A stretch of 35,196 nt of DNA from UBA4744 sp035282865 (GTDB lineage Bacteria > Actinomycetota > Acidimicrobiia > Spongiisociales > UBA4744). Positions 16,382 through 25,106 of this stretch are shown one piece after another. The stretch is from positions 1-35,196 of the forward strand of contig DATEVB010000055.1 of the NCBI GenBank assembly GCA_035282865.1. The letters are read 5' to 3'. Under the pieces are notes generated by a model. It saw only the letters and a program-made list of their open reading frames with translations, did no database searches and was not told the origin of the DNA. A program made the position numbers and the translations under genes. The first letter of the stretch is position 1. The number at the start of each line of letters is the position of its first letter.

Positions 16382-16974
16382 CAGGGTTCCCCGTCGAGAT
16401 GGTGGCGGCTTTCGGCAGCCTGCAGCACCATTGTATGGATGTGAACGTCGGTGGTCAGCTCGGGGTGAAAGGACGTCGCCAGGATGTTGCCCTGCCGAAC
16501 CATCACCGGGTGCCCGTCGACCGCCGCCATCACTTCGACGGCGCCACCCACTTTGCTGACCCACGGGGCACGGATGAACACACCCCGGAAGGTCTCTTGG
16601 AGTCCGGCGATCTCGAGGTTCGCCTCGAACGACTCATTCTGACGGCCGAAGGCGTTGCGTTCGACGATGACGTCCAGAACTCCCAGCTGGGCTTGGACCC
16701 CTTCGGTGACCCCGGCGGCGAGGAAGATCATCCCGGCACAGGTCCCCAAGGTCGGCAACCCCTCAGATATGGCCGTTCGCAGCGGTTCGATTAGCCCGTA
16801 GATCGTTGCGAGTTTCCCAATGGTGGTTGATTCGCCACCCGGGATGATCAGGGCGTCGATGGTCTCGAAGTCCTCGGGACGGCGCACGGACATCCACGCG
16901 CCACCGGCCATCTCTACGGCCCCGGCGTGTTCGCGCACATCGCCCTGCAGGGCGAGCACCCCGACCTTGGGCAC
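16381..16974 (-). CDS. pdxT: Pyridoxal 5'-phosphate synthase glutaminase subunit
   Basis: A 197-residue class I glutamine amidotransferase that hydrolyses glutamine and channels ammonia to PdxS for direct PLP synthesis. Catalytic triad: Cys79 (LGTCAGMIFLA), His170 and Glu172 (TSFHPELTTD). The oxyanion region IPGGESTTIGKL (44-55) and the N-terminal GVLALQGDVREH are standard. GTG start three bases after pdxS stops. The stop shares a base with the yebC start. Confidence 0.96.
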   Translation of the reverse strand: MPKVGVLALQGDVREHAGAVEMAGGAWMSVRRPEDFETIDALIIPGGESTTIGKLATIYGLIEPLRTAISEGLPTLGTCAGMIFLAAGVTEGVQAQLGVLDVIVERNAFGRQNESFEANLEIAGLQETFRGVFIRAPWVSKVGGAVEVMAAVDGHPVMVRQGNILATSFHPELTTDVHIHTMVLQAAESRHHLDGEP

Positions 16975-16976
16975 GC

Positions 16977-17858
16977 CTACCAGCCCCTGGTCTGCAGCAA
17001 CTCGGCGTCGCTCAGGGTACCCATCTCTATGCCGACCATCGCCTCACCAAGACCGCGCGAGACCTTGGCGATCGTCTCGGGGGTGTCGTAGAACGTCACC
17101 GCTTCCACGATGGCTCGCGCCCGCGGCGCCGGGTCCTCGGACTTGAAGATCCCGGATCCCACGAAGACCCCATCGCACCCCAGCTGCATCATCAACGCCG
17201 CGTCGGCCGGAGTTGCGAGACCCCCGGCGGCGAAATTGACGACCGGCAAACGCCCGGAGGCGGCTACTTCCTGGACCAGATCGAATGGCGCGCCCATGGA
17301 CTTGGCGGCGGCCATCAGCTCGGCGCTGTCCATGGTGGAGAGGGCCCGGATCTCCCGGTTCATCGTCCGCATGTGACGAACCGCCTCGACAACATTGCCG
17401 GTGCCGGCTTCACCCTTGGTGCGGATCATGGCGGCGCCTTCTCCGATCCGGCGCAATGCTTCGCCGAGGTTGCGCGCTCCGCAAACGAAAGGTGTTGTGA
17501 ACCCCCACTTGTCGATGTGGTTTTCTTCGTCGGCGGGAGTGAGCACCTCGCTCTCGTCGATGTAGTCGACACCGAGGGACTGCAAGACCTGTGCTTCGAC
17601 GAAGTGCCCGATGCGCACCTTGCCCATGACCGGGATGCTGACCGAGTCGATTATCTGCCGGATCTTCTCCGGATCGGCCATCCGAGCGACTCCGCCTTCT
17701 CTGCGAATATCGGCGGGGACCCGCTCGAGGGCCATCACGGCCACCGCGCCTGCTTCTTCAGCGATCTTGGCCTGCTCGGCGTTGACGACGTCCATGATGA
17801 CACCGCCCTTGAGCATCTCGGCCAACCCGCGTTTCACTCGATCAGTTCCTGCTTCCAC
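16977..17858 (-). CDS. pdxS: Pyridoxal 5'-phosphate synthase lyase subunit
   Basis: A 293-residue TIM-barrel synthase that combines ribose 5-phosphate, glyceraldehyde 3-phosphate and ammonia into PLP. Active-site residues are in place: Asp23 (IMDVVN), Lys80 (MGKVRIGHFVEAQ) and Lys148 (IRTKGEAGTGN). The phosphate-binding FAAGGLATPADAALMMQLG and GVFVGSGIFKS blocks are present. The frame extends 24 codons upstream, but GTG 17858 has AAGGAG six bases before it and fits the family length. pdxS-pdxT are adjacent and surely cotranscribed. Confidence 0.96.
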   Translation of the reverse strand: MEAGTDRVKRGLAEMLKGGVIMDVVNAEQAKIAEEAGAVAVMALERVPADIRREGGVARMADPEKIRQIIDSVSIPVMGKVRIGHFVEAQVLQSLGVDYIDESEVLTPADEENHIDKWGFTTPFVCGARNLGEALRRIGEGAAMIRTKGEAGTGNVVEAVRHMRTMNREIRALSTMDSAELMAAAKSMGAPFDLVQEVAASGRLPVVNFAAGGLATPADAALMMQLGCDGVFVGSGIFKSEDPAPRARAIVEAVTFYDTPETIAKVSRGLGEAMVGIEMGTLSDAELLQTRGW

Positions 17859-17884
17859 CGTGTTCTCCTTGCTCGTTGTCAATT

Positions 17885-18985
17885 CTACCTCCACTCGTAC
17901 GTTCGGTCCTCGGGAACCAGATGAACCCACGTGGTGCCTGCCGCCAGGTTGATCTCGTTTCCGGACGAGTCGAAGAAACGAAAGAAATCGGCGCTCCGGC
18001 CCCGTTCCCAGCGACCCTCCAGGGCGACCCCGTCCCTGAAGACGACCGCCGGTCCGGATCCGAGCACGTCGAAGTCGGGAACCGGCGCCGCGCTCGAATC
18101 AGTGCGACCGGTCTGGAGCTGTTTCACCACCAGAACGATTACGTTGGCGGCAACGATCTGATCGCCGGAGGCGGCCAGGTGCGGTTGCGAGCGGTGGAAC
18201 CGGAGGTAACCACCGTCGACCGCCGAATAGCCGTAGACCACCTCATGCAGGTTCGAAGACTTGATTTCGACGGTGCGGGCAACTTCGCCCGCTGAGCTGT
18301 CTCCAAAGGGCAGCCACGACCCTGCCGTCCCGTTTGCGTCCTCGACGGTGGCGAGGGCGGCTTCCGGGTCGAGCATCAGGTCATACGGCGCGTGACGATC
18401 GGCGGCCCGCCGGTATGCAAGGGTACCGAGCACCGGATCCCCCAGATCGACGGCCACCTCCCGCAGAGAGCCGACAACCGCGTCATTGCCACCTGAGTAG
18501 GCCAGGAACGCTCCGAAGGGAGCCAGCAACTTGGGGTCCACTTCGCGCACGCTTCGTACGGGTCCGATTTCGGGAGGCAACCGCGACTGGTACAGCCCCA
18601 ACAACCGCGAGATCCCACCCTCCACGGGTATGTCGAAGACGACATCGGCCATCTCCAGCCCCTCCTGCGGTCGGGCATCGGGGGTGTTGTCGATCTTGAC
18701 GGCCAGGATCGGGGCGGTGGGCGTGCCCTCCTCGACGGAAAGCCCGGTGAGCGGCCATATTTCCGCCACGTCCACCGTGGTGGTTGTCGTTGTGATCGAG
18801 GTCGAAGTCGTCGAGGAAGTGGTAGTGGTCGGCAATGAGGTGGTCGTTGTGTCCGGGAGTTGATCACCCGAACCGGCCACGATGACGACCACAACCAAGA
18901 GCACCAGCACTGCCGCGGCCCCACCACCGAGCCACCACCGTTGACGCCAGGTCAACGACGCAAATGTGTCACGTAAGGTCTGCAT
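17885..18985 (-). CDS. DUF3048 (YerB-like) membrane-anchored protein
   Basis: A 366-residue exported protein. A basic N-terminus and one helix (about 19-39, GGGAAAVLVLLVVVVIVAG) anchor it; residues 46-70 are a Thr/Ser linker, leaving a large extracellular domain. That domain matches DUF3048: WPLTGLSVEEG, ILAVKIDNTPDARPQEGLE, ADVVFDIPVEGGISRLLGLY, GPVRSVREVDPKLL, then a second half with RHAPYDLML, VVFRDGVALEGRW and GTTWVHLVP near the end. The function of the family is not established. It lies 17 bases after the PimA-like gene and 26 before pdxS, so it may belong to the PIM transcript. No clear ribosome site precedes the ATG. Confidence 0.85.
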   Translation of the reverse strand: MQTLRDTFASLTWRQRWWLGGGAAAVLVLLVVVVIVAGSGDQLPDTTTTSLPTTTTSSTTSTSITTTTTTVDVAEIWPLTGLSVEEGTPTAPILAVKIDNTPDARPQEGLEMADVVFDIPVEGGISRLLGLYQSRLPPEIGPVRSVREVDPKLLAPFGAFLAYSGGNDAVVGSLREVAVDLGDPVLGTLAYRRAADRHAPYDLMLDPEAALATVEDANGTAGSWLPFGDSSAGEVARTVEIKSSNLHEVVYGYSAVDGGYLRFHRSQPHLAASGDQIVAANVIVLVVKQLQTGRTDSSAAPVPDFDVLGSGPAVVFRDGVALEGRWERGRSADFFRFFDSSGNEINLAAGTTWVHLVPEDRTYEWR

Positions 18986-19002
18986 GGGAACGACAGCCGA
19001 GG

Positions 19003-20040
19003 TTAACGCGCGACTCGCTCGTACAGGGCGAGGTACCTGGGAAGCACCTTCTGCCAGTCGTATCTTTCCGCCACCTCGCTCGCCGCCCGGCCCCGCACCT
19101 CGGTTCCGCTTCTATCACGCAGGGCGCCTATCAATTGGCCGGCCAGCCTATCCGGATCGGCCACCGGCACATACCGGGCAACCTCGCCGGCCACATGCCG
19201 GAAAGCCGAGAGATCACTGACCACCGGCGCACATCCGGCCGCCATCGCCTCCACCAGACTGATCCCGAAACTCTCTCCGCCCAGGTTCGGCGCGCAATAC
19301 ACCGCCGCCCCGGCCAACTGCCGGCGCTTCTCGTAGCCGCCCGTCGGGCCCAGGTAACGGATACTCGGATGGGAACCACCCCGATCTGCACCAAGCACGA
19401 CGAGTTCCGCTTCCACCACCTGTGAGCGAACGATCGGCCAGGCAGCCAGCAGCACATCCAGGCCCTTGCGCGGTTCATCACGGCCCAGGAACACGACCCG
19501 GGTCGGCTGGCGGGCCACGTCCATCGAAAATGACGCAGCATCGATTCCGTTGGGAATCGATGCCACCTCACCCACTAGACCGGTGATCGCGGAGGCGGCG
19601 GCCTGGCTCACGGCCGTGACGGCCCCCAGCCTGGAGAGGATACGCCTGAGAGCCGGACCCGCCAGCCGGTAGAGGTTCCGCACCAAGGCAGAAGGATCGG
19701 CGTGAAAGGTTCCCACCGCCGGCGGGCCATCCCCCAGGAAGGCGGCCGGCGAGGTAGGGGCCAACAGCGGCTCATGAACGTGAACGACGTCGGCGTCCCG
19801 AACTGCCCGGCGGGTCTCCCCGATCGTCCCTGGACGCAATGCGACCGGCGCAACCGACCCGTTCGCCCGCACCCTGACCGGACGACCCAACAGCCTCGCT
19901 TCGGGCGGCCCCGCCGTTCCCGGAGCCACCAGCCACGCCTCGTGGCCGGCCGCTCGGATGCCGTCTACCAGGGAGGCGGCTTGCTGCTGAACGCCTCCAG
20001 GTTCTTCGATGGAATACGGGCAGACGACGGCGATTCTCAT
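19003..20040 (-). CDS. pimA: PimA-like GT4 glycosyltransferase (phosphatidylinositol mannosyltransferase)
   Basis: A 345-residue GT-B fold transferase, predicted to move mannose from GDP-mannose to phosphatidyl-myo-inositol at the inner face of the membrane. The N-terminus MRIAVVCPYSIEEPGGVQQQ closely matches mycobacterial PimA; DVVHVHEPLLAP and GTFHAD are in the acceptor half. In the donor half, IPNGID, VFLGRDEPRKGLDVLL and YCAPNLGGESFGISLVEAMA (with the EX7E-type region) are clear. ATG 20040 overlaps the acyltransferase stop (ATGA). The pgsA-acyltransferase-pimA order is the same as in mycobacteria, which supports the assignment over a generic GT4. Confidence 0.88.
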   Translation of the reverse strand: MRIAVVCPYSIEEPGGVQQQAASLVDGIRAAGHEAWLVAPGTAGPPEARLLGRPVRVRANGSVAPVALRPGTIGETRRAVRDADVVHVHEPLLAPTSPAAFLGDGPPAVGTFHADPSALVRNLYRLAGPALRRILSRLGAVTAVSQAAASAITGLVGEVASIPNGIDAASFSMDVARQPTRVVFLGRDEPRKGLDVLLAAWPIVRSQVVEAELVVLGADRGGSHPSIRYLGPTGGYEKRRQLAGAAVYCAPNLGGESFGISLVEAMAAGCAPVVSDLSAFRHVAGEVARYVPVADPDRLAGQLIGALRDRSGTEVRGRAASEVAERYDWQKVLPRYLALYERVAR

Positions 20041-20915
20041 GACACGGCGCGGTCCGACGGCCAGTTCGGCTGAACGATGTGCCACTGGGCCGGATCTCGC
20101 CGAATCAACCCTTCCAGGGCGGCCGCGATCCGCTGCGTCCCAACGGCCACCCGGTTCACCCCTTGGGAGGGGATCTCAACCGGGGATTCTATGACCACGT
20201 GGTGACCGGGCCCATCGGCAAAGAACGCTGCCACGGGAAATACCGGTACCTCGGAACGTGCGGCGAGGACGGCTGCCCCGGCCGGCAACTCCGTCTCCTC
20301 GCCGAAGAACCTCACAGCTAGTCCACCCTCTCGAACGTTCCGGTCGGTGACGAGGGCAACCGCTGCGCCACGGCGCAAACCGTCGGCGAGTACCGCCATG
20401 ACCCGCCGGCTTCCGTCGGCGAACACCACGTCGATGCCGAACGATTTGCGGACCGCCGCGAACCAGCGGGCCAGTCGCGGATTGGGTAGGTCCTCCGCCA
20501 CCGCGATCAACTCGAGACCGAGAGCGCGGGCGACGCTGCCGGCTACCTCCCAATTCCCGATATGGGGCAGTACGAAGATCATCCCCCGACCCGTCGCCTG
20601 TGCTTGCTTCACCCGGTCGAGACCTTCGACCACGATCCGGGCCAGCATGGCCGGCACCCTCCGGGGCCGCACCCAGAATACCTCTGCCCAGTAGCGTCCG
20701 TAGGCGGCAAACGCCTCTCGGGTAGCTTGTTCTATGTCGTGTTCTGATCCGAGTGCCCGGGTCATGTGACGGATCGCCATGCGCTTTCGACGGTCTGCTC
20801 TCCAATAGGCGATAGAACCCAGCGCCTTCCCCACCCGCCGCATCAGGGGCTCGGGCAACAGGCCGAAGAGGGCGGCCGCCAGGCGGTAGCCGAAGTACTC
20901 GAGCAGCTCCCTCAT
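20037..20915 (-). CDS. HtrB/LpxL-type lysophospholipid acyltransferase (PIM acyltransferase)
   Basis: A 292-residue membrane-associated acyltransferase. The HX4E catalytic motif is visible as LPHIGNWE (His118, Glu123). Other family blocks are FAAYGRYWAEVFW, TGRGMIFV before the His, GAAVALVTDRNVREGGLAVRFFGEE (read in two parts) and FADGPGHHVVIESPVEIP. M. tuberculosis has the orthologous PatA (Rv2611c), which acylates PIM, in the same position between pgsA and pimA, so PIM acylation is the best guess; lauroyl transfer to lipid A is implausible in this lineage. ATG overlaps the pgsA-like stop (ATGA); the longer upstream frame is unnecessary. Confidence 0.88.
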   Translation of the reverse strand: MRELLEYFGYRLAAALFGLLPEPLMRRVGKALGSIAYWRADRRKRMAIRHMTRALGSEHDIEQATREAFAAYGRYWAEVFWVRPRRVPAMLARIVVEGLDRVKQAQATGRGMIFVLPHIGNWEVAGSVARALGLELIAVAEDLPNPRLARWFAAVRKSFGIDVVFADGSRRVMAVLADGLRRGAAVALVTDRNVREGGLAVRFFGEETELPAGAAVLAARSEVPVFPVAAFFADGPGHHVVIESPVEIPSQGVNRVAVGTQRIAAALEGLIRRDPAQWHIVQPNWPSDRAVS

Positions 20916-21484
20916 GGCGCCAGCTGTCGCCAGGTCGAGACAAACCGTTGGACGACGGTCAGCCAGGTCAAGACCACCATCGCCCACAGCATCGGACCTA
21001 TCCAACCGGTGATGACCCCCACGCAGTACAGGATCACGCGCTCGGCCCGACCCATCAGCCCGGCCCGACCGTCGGCTCCTCCCACCTCCGCCTTGGCTCG
21101 CAGGTAGGAGGTGATGAGCGATGCTCCGAGGCCGGCCACCGCCAGGACTACCAGCAGGGGTTCGTCGGCCACCGCGTAGGCGACGCCTGCGAACATGGCG
21201 GTTTCGCTGATCCGGTCGGTGACCGAATCAAGGAAGGCTCCCCGTGGGCCGGCGCTATTCAGCTCACGAGCCAACGACCCGTCCAGTGCATCGACAAACG
21301 ATCCGACGGCAATCATCGAACCACCGGCAATGGATGAGCCGCGGGCTACCAGATAGGCACCCCCCACCGTCAACAGGAGACCCAGGACCGTCAAATGGGT
21401 CGGTTTGAGGCCGGTCATAGCCAGCAGGCGGCCCGCTGCCTGAAGTGCTCCGCTGATTAGCGGGCGGACCCTGGTTTCGATCAC
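20912..21484 (-). CDS. CDP-alcohol phosphatidyltransferase (phosphatidylinositol phosphate synthase-like)
   Basis: A 190-residue integral membrane enzyme. The signature DX2DGX2ARX8GX3DX3D is perfect: VDALDGSLAR (Asp65, Asp68) through GAFLDSVTDR (Asp86, Asp90). About six helices are expected. In actinobacteria the copy preceding the acyltransferase and pimA (PgsA1/PIPS) joins CDP-diacylglycerol to inositol phosphate, giving the precursor of PIMs; substrate here is inferred from context. GTG 21484 has AAGGAG five bases upstream; a longer open frame (to 21790) overlaps the divergent gene and is discarded. First gene of the long minus-strand train. Confidence 0.88.
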   Translation of the reverse strand: MIETRVRPLISGALQAAGRLLAMTGLKPTHLTVLGLLLTVGGAYLVARGSSIAGGSMIAVGSFVDALDGSLARELNSAGPRGAFLDSVTDRISETAMFAGVAYAVADEPLLVVLAVAGLGASLITSYLRAKAEVGGADGRAGLMGRAERVILYCVGVITGWIGPMLWAMVVLTWLTVVQRFVSTWRQLAP

Positions 21485-21540
21485 GTGCGCTCCTTGGGCC
21501 CTGGAAGGTACCACACTGATCTGGCCTCGTTCCCGCTCGT

Positions 21541-21546
21541 TACAAT
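21541..21546 (+). promoter_or_regulatory. Candidate -10 element for the EF-G-like gene
   Basis: TACAAT sits 32 bases before the GTG start of the EF-G-like gene, in the 93-base gap between two divergent genes, and is one of the few AT-rich hexamers there. The expected -35 position (16-18 bases upstream) holds only weak matches such as GATCTG, so this is a tentative call. Confidence 0.3.
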
Positions 21547-21577
21547 TCGAGCAAACCCAGCTGCCCGAGGAGGTCGT

Positions 21578-23635
21578 GTGATCCCGGACAAGATCAGGAA
21601 TGTCGTGCTGGTCGGTCATGGAGGGAGCGGAAAGACGTCGCTCGCCGAGGCCCTCCTCTTCACTGCCGGAGTGACAACCCGGGCAGGCCGGGTCGAGGAC
21701 GGCAACACCGTCACCGACTTCGAACCCGAGGAAATCGAGCGACAGATATCTCTCAGCCTGGCGCTTGCATCGTTCACCTGGAAGGACCACAAGGTCAACA
21801 TCATCGACACCCCCGGCTACGCGGGTTTCCTGGGCGATGCCCGGTCCGCGCTGCGGGCAGCCGATCTGGCCCTATTCGTGATATCGGGTGTCGATGGGGT
21901 GGAAGTGCAGACCGAGATCCTGTGGGATCTGGCTACCGAGGAGGGCATCCCCCGGGCCCTGTTCATCAACAAACTCGACCGGGAACGCTCCTCCTATGCC
22001 CGCACCCTGGCCGAATTGCAGGATGCATTCGGGAAGAGAATCGCTCCGGTACACTTACCGATCGGCTCGGAACACGATTTGTCCGGATTGGTTCGCATCG
22101 TCTCCAATCGGGCCCACACGTATTCGGGCGGCAACCCGATCGGCACCCCGACCGATCCTCCCGCCGACCTCGCCTCTACCGTTCAGGAGACCCACACCGC
22201 GCTCGTCGAATCGGTCGTCGAGACCGACGACGAGCTGATGGAGAAATACTTCGAAGGGGAGGAACCAAGCCGCGAGCAGATGGTCAAAGTGATCCATCAA
22301 GGCATGTTGGATCGCGAAGTGTTTCCCGTGCTCATCGGCTCAGCTACCGGGCTGATTGGAATCGACACGCTCGCCGACTTCATCGTGGACTTCGGGCCCA
22401 AACCCCTCGAACACTCCACACCACCGCTCGCGGATGGTGGGGAGTACGCCGTCGATCCGAATGGGCCGGCGGTTGCCTACGTGTTCAAGACCATCTCCGA
22501 CCCATATGTGGGACGGGTGTCCCTGTTTCGAGTCTTTTCGGGGCGGATCAAGGCTGACGATGAACTGGAGAAGGCTGGTCACAGCGGCAAAGTGCGGATG
22601 CACAACCTCTTCTTCATGCAGGGCAAGGACCACCACGATGCTTCGGAGGTGGTCGCAGGCGACATCGCGGCGGTCGCCAAGCTGGAGTCGGTCGTGGCCG
22701 GCGACACCTTGCGCGGCCACGGAGTCAACGTCCAGCTTGCCCGGGTTCCCTTCCCGAAACCGGTCATGAGCCTGGCCGTGTTCCCCAAGGCGGCTCAGGA
22801 CGAGGAGAAACTGTCGACGGCTCTTTCGAGAATCGCCGAGGAAGACCCCACCGTGCGCGTCGAGCGAAGATCCGAAACCAAAGAAACCGTGCTATCTGGG
22901 TTGGGTGACACACATCTCGACGTCACGGTGGCCCGGCTGGCCCGGAAATTCGGCGTAGATGTCGACACGGCCGTGCCAACGGTGCCTTATCGCGAAACGA
23001 TCACCGCCACAGCCGAGGCCGAAGGAAAGCACAAGAAGCAGAGCGGCGGCCGCGGGCAATACGGGGTGGCCTTCGTCCGGTTCGAGCCCCTCCCCCGTGG
23101 ATCCGGCTACGAATTCGTAGATGGCATCAAGGGTGGTGCGATTCCCCGTCAATACATCCCGGCGGTCGACAAGGGTGTTCAGGAAGGACTCGACCGTGGC
23201 ATCCTGGCCGGCTATCCGACGATCGATGTCCGGGCCACCGTCTACGACGGGAAGTACCACTCGGTCGACTCGGACGAATTGTCGTTTCGCATGGCAGGCA
23301 TCCTGGCTGTTCGGGCCGCCGCCGCCAACCTGCGGCCCGTGTTGCTCGAGCCGATCGTCAAGGCGACCATCAGCGTGCCGGAGGAGTACATGGGCGACGT
23401 GATCGGCGATCTCAACGCCAAACGTGGCCGGGTGCTGGGCATGGACTCGGACGGACGGTTGCGGGTGGTGACCGCCGAGGTGCCGCTGGCCGAAATGCAG
23501 CGCTACGCCATCGATCTCCGCTCGATCACTGGTGGTCGCGGAACCTTCGAGATGGAGTTCGATCACTACCAGGAAGTACCGCAAAACGAAGCGGACAAGG
23601 TCATAGCCGCGGCCAAGCACCGCGCAGAGGACTGA
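21578..23635 (+). CDS. EF-G-like translational GTPase (EF-G2 type)
   Basis: A 685-residue five-domain GTPase resembling EF-G but of the EF-G2/FusA2-like group. G1 is GHGGSGKTS (13-21), G3 DTPGYAGF (77-84), G4 NKLD (131-134), G5 GSATGLIG. Domain II, III, IV (GGAIPRQYIPAVDKGVQEGL, VYDGKYHSVDSDELSFRMAG) and V (LEPIVKATISVPEEYMGDVI) are complete. Two active-site differences from canonical EF-G stand out: DTPGY instead of DTPGH, and ERQISLS where switch I normally has ERGITI. It is therefore unlikely to be the main translocase; reported family members have weak or no translocation activity. GTG 21578 has GGAGG four bases upstream. Nearest neighbours are two citrate synthases; str-operon genes are absent. 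Confidence 0.9.
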   Translation: MIPDKIRNVVLVGHGGSGKTSLAEALLFTAGVTTRAGRVEDGNTVTDFEPEEIERQISLSLALASFTWKDHKVNIIDTPGYAGFLGDARSALRAADLALFVISGVDGVEVQTEILWDLATEEGIPRALFINKLDRERSSYARTLAELQDAFGKRIAPVHLPIGSEHDLSGLVRIVSNRAHTYSGGNPIGTPTDPPADLASTVQETHTALVESVVETDDELMEKYFEGEEPSREQMVKVIHQGMLDREVFPVLIGSATGLIGIDTLADFIVDFGPKPLEHSTPPLADGGEYAVDPNGPAVAYVFKTISDPYVGRVSLFRVFSGRIKADDELEKAGHSGKVRMHNLFFMQGKDHHDASEVVAGDIAAVAKLESVVAGDTLRGHGVNVQLARVPFPKPVMSLAVFPKAAQDEEKLSTALSRIAEEDPTVRVERRSETKETVLSGLGDTHLDVTVARLARKFGVDVDTAVPTVPYRETITATAEAEGKHKKQSGGRGQYGVAFVRFEPLPRGSGYEFVDGIKGGAIPRQYIPAVDKGVQEGLDRGILAGYPTIDVRATVYDGKYHSVDSDELSFRMAGILAVRAAAANLRPVLLEPIVKATISVPEEYMGDVIGDLNAKRGRVLGMDSDGRLRVVTAEVPLAEMQRYAIDLRSITGGRGTFEMEFDHYQEVPQNEADKVIAAAKHRAED

Positions 23636-23720
23636 GGAGGGAGACGGAATCGAAGCAGCTCACAACCAAGGGTCGCGGAACTCTTCCCCAGGTCGTGAGC
23701 AGATGCCGAAGGAGGCAGGG

Positions 23721-25025
23721 ATGGCACTGAAGGAAGCGCTCGAAGCAAAGGTCGAGGCATGGCGACCTCGGACCGCACGATTGATCAAGGAGTTCGGCGA
23801 CGTCAAGGTCTCCGAGGTAACCATCTCGCAGGCGATTGGGGGCGCCCGGGGTGTCCGATGCCTGGTGACCGACATCTCCTATCTGGACCCCGATGAAGGC
23901 ATCCGCTTTCGCGGTTACACGATCCCCGAGACCCTGACCATGCTCCCCAAGGTGCCTGGCAAGGAGATGCCGTACGTGGAGGGCCATATCTACCTCCTCC
24001 TCACCGGTGACATACCGACCGAAGATGACGTCGCCGAGCTGGCTGAGGACATCAAGGGTCGGCTCGGCGTCCCGGGTTATGTGTTCGACACCCTGCGGGC
24101 TATGCCGATCGACACCCACCCGATGACGATGTTCTCGGCCGGGATCCTGGCCATGCAGAGGGAATCAGAATACGTCAAGGCGTACAACGAGGGACTCGGG
24201 AAGATGGATCACTGGCAGCCAACCCTCGACGATGCGCTCAACCTCTGGGCCCGGCTCCCCGAGCTGGGTGCCTTCATATACCGGCTCAAGTACAAAGGAG
24301 ATACCCCCATTGCCCCGGATCCCAACCTGGATCTGGGGGGCAACTTCGCCCATATGATGGGGATCGACGATCCGTACGACGAGGTGGCTCGTCTGTACTT
24401 CATCCTCCACTCCGACCACGAGAGCGGGAATGTGAGCGCTCATGCCGGCCACCTGGTTGGCAGTGCGCTGTCGGATGTGTACTACTCGGCGAGTGCCATG
24501 ATCAACGGTCTCGCCGGCCCCCTCCACGGTTTGGCCAACCAGGAAGTGCTGCGTTGGATTCAAGACGTGATGGAGCAAATGGGCGGCCAGCTGCCGACGG
24601 AAGAGAAGATGAAGGAGTTCGTCTGGGAGACTCTGAATTCCGGACAAGTGGTTCCGGGATTCGGCCATGCGGTGTTGCGTAAAACGGATCCCCGCTACGC
24701 CGAGCAGCGGAACTTCTGCCTGAAGTACCTGCCGGACGATCCCATCTTCAAGTTCGTCGACATGCTGTACCACGTCGTGCCGCCGATCCTGGCGGAGCAC
24801 GGCAAGGCCAAGAACCCGTGGCCGAACGTCGACGCTCAGTCGGGTGTGATTCAGTGGTACTACGGTCTGCAGGAATACGACTTCTACACGGTGCTGTTCG
24901 GCATCGGGCGCTCCATCGGAGTGCTCGCCAACATCATCTGGGATCGGGCCCTCGGATATCCCATCGAACGGCCCAAGTCGGTGACAACGGCCATGCTCGA
25001 AGAAGCGGCCGGTATCACCAGTTAG
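23721..25025 (+). CDS. Citrate synthase, eukaryotic-type
   Basis: A 434-residue enzyme joining oxaloacetate and acetyl-CoA to citrate at TCA-cycle entry. It looks like the mitochondrial type: RGYTIPE, LHSDHESGNVSAHAGHLVGS, NGLAGPLHGLANQEVL, VPGFGHAVLRKTDPRY and PNVDAQSG. The catalytic triad is His269, His316 and Asp371. The frame has an ATG six codons earlier (23703), but ATG 23721 has AAGGAGG five bases upstream, so it is preferred. It lies 85 bases after the EF-G-like gene and 81 before a second, different citrate synthase. Confidence 0.94.
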   Translation: MALKEALEAKVEAWRPRTARLIKEFGDVKVSEVTISQAIGGARGVRCLVTDISYLDPDEGIRFRGYTIPETLTMLPKVPGKEMPYVEGHIYLLLTGDIPTEDDVAELAEDIKGRLGVPGYVFDTLRAMPIDTHPMTMFSAGILAMQRESEYVKAYNEGLGKMDHWQPTLDDALNLWARLPELGAFIYRLKYKGDTPIAPDPNLDLGGNFAHMMGIDDPYDEVARLYFILHSDHESGNVSAHAGHLVGSALSDVYYSASAMINGLAGPLHGLANQEVLRWIQDVMEQMGGQLPTEEKMKEFVWETLNSGQVVPGFGHAVLRKTDPRYAEQRNFCLKYLPDDPIFKFVDMLYHVVPPILAEHGKAKNPWPNVDAQSGVIQWYYGLQEYDFYTVLFGIGRSIGVLANIIWDRALGYPIERPKSVTTAMLEEAAGITS

Positions 25026-25031
25026 CAACGA

Positions 25032-25084
25032 GCACACCCCGCTTCAGGGGTCGCCGACGGGCGTCCCCCGCCGGCGGGGTGTGC
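25032..25084. promoter_or_regulatory. Strong nested inverted repeat between the two citrate synthase genes
   Basis: GCACACCCCGC (25032-25042) and GCGGGGTGTGC (25074-25084) are perfect 11-base inverted arms. The 31-base interior holds its own hairpin: GGGG/CCCC (25047-25050 with 25065-25068), a T-T mismatch, then CGCC/GGCG (25052-25055 with 25060-25063) around a GACG loop. No T-run follows. The right arm ends about 11 bases before the ribosome site (GGGAGG) of the second synthase. It may be a U-less terminator, an RNase barrier that sets the ratio of the two products, or a protein-binding site. Confidence 0.6.
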
Positions 25085-25106
25085 CAACCAACCCGGGAGG
25101 ATTCAG

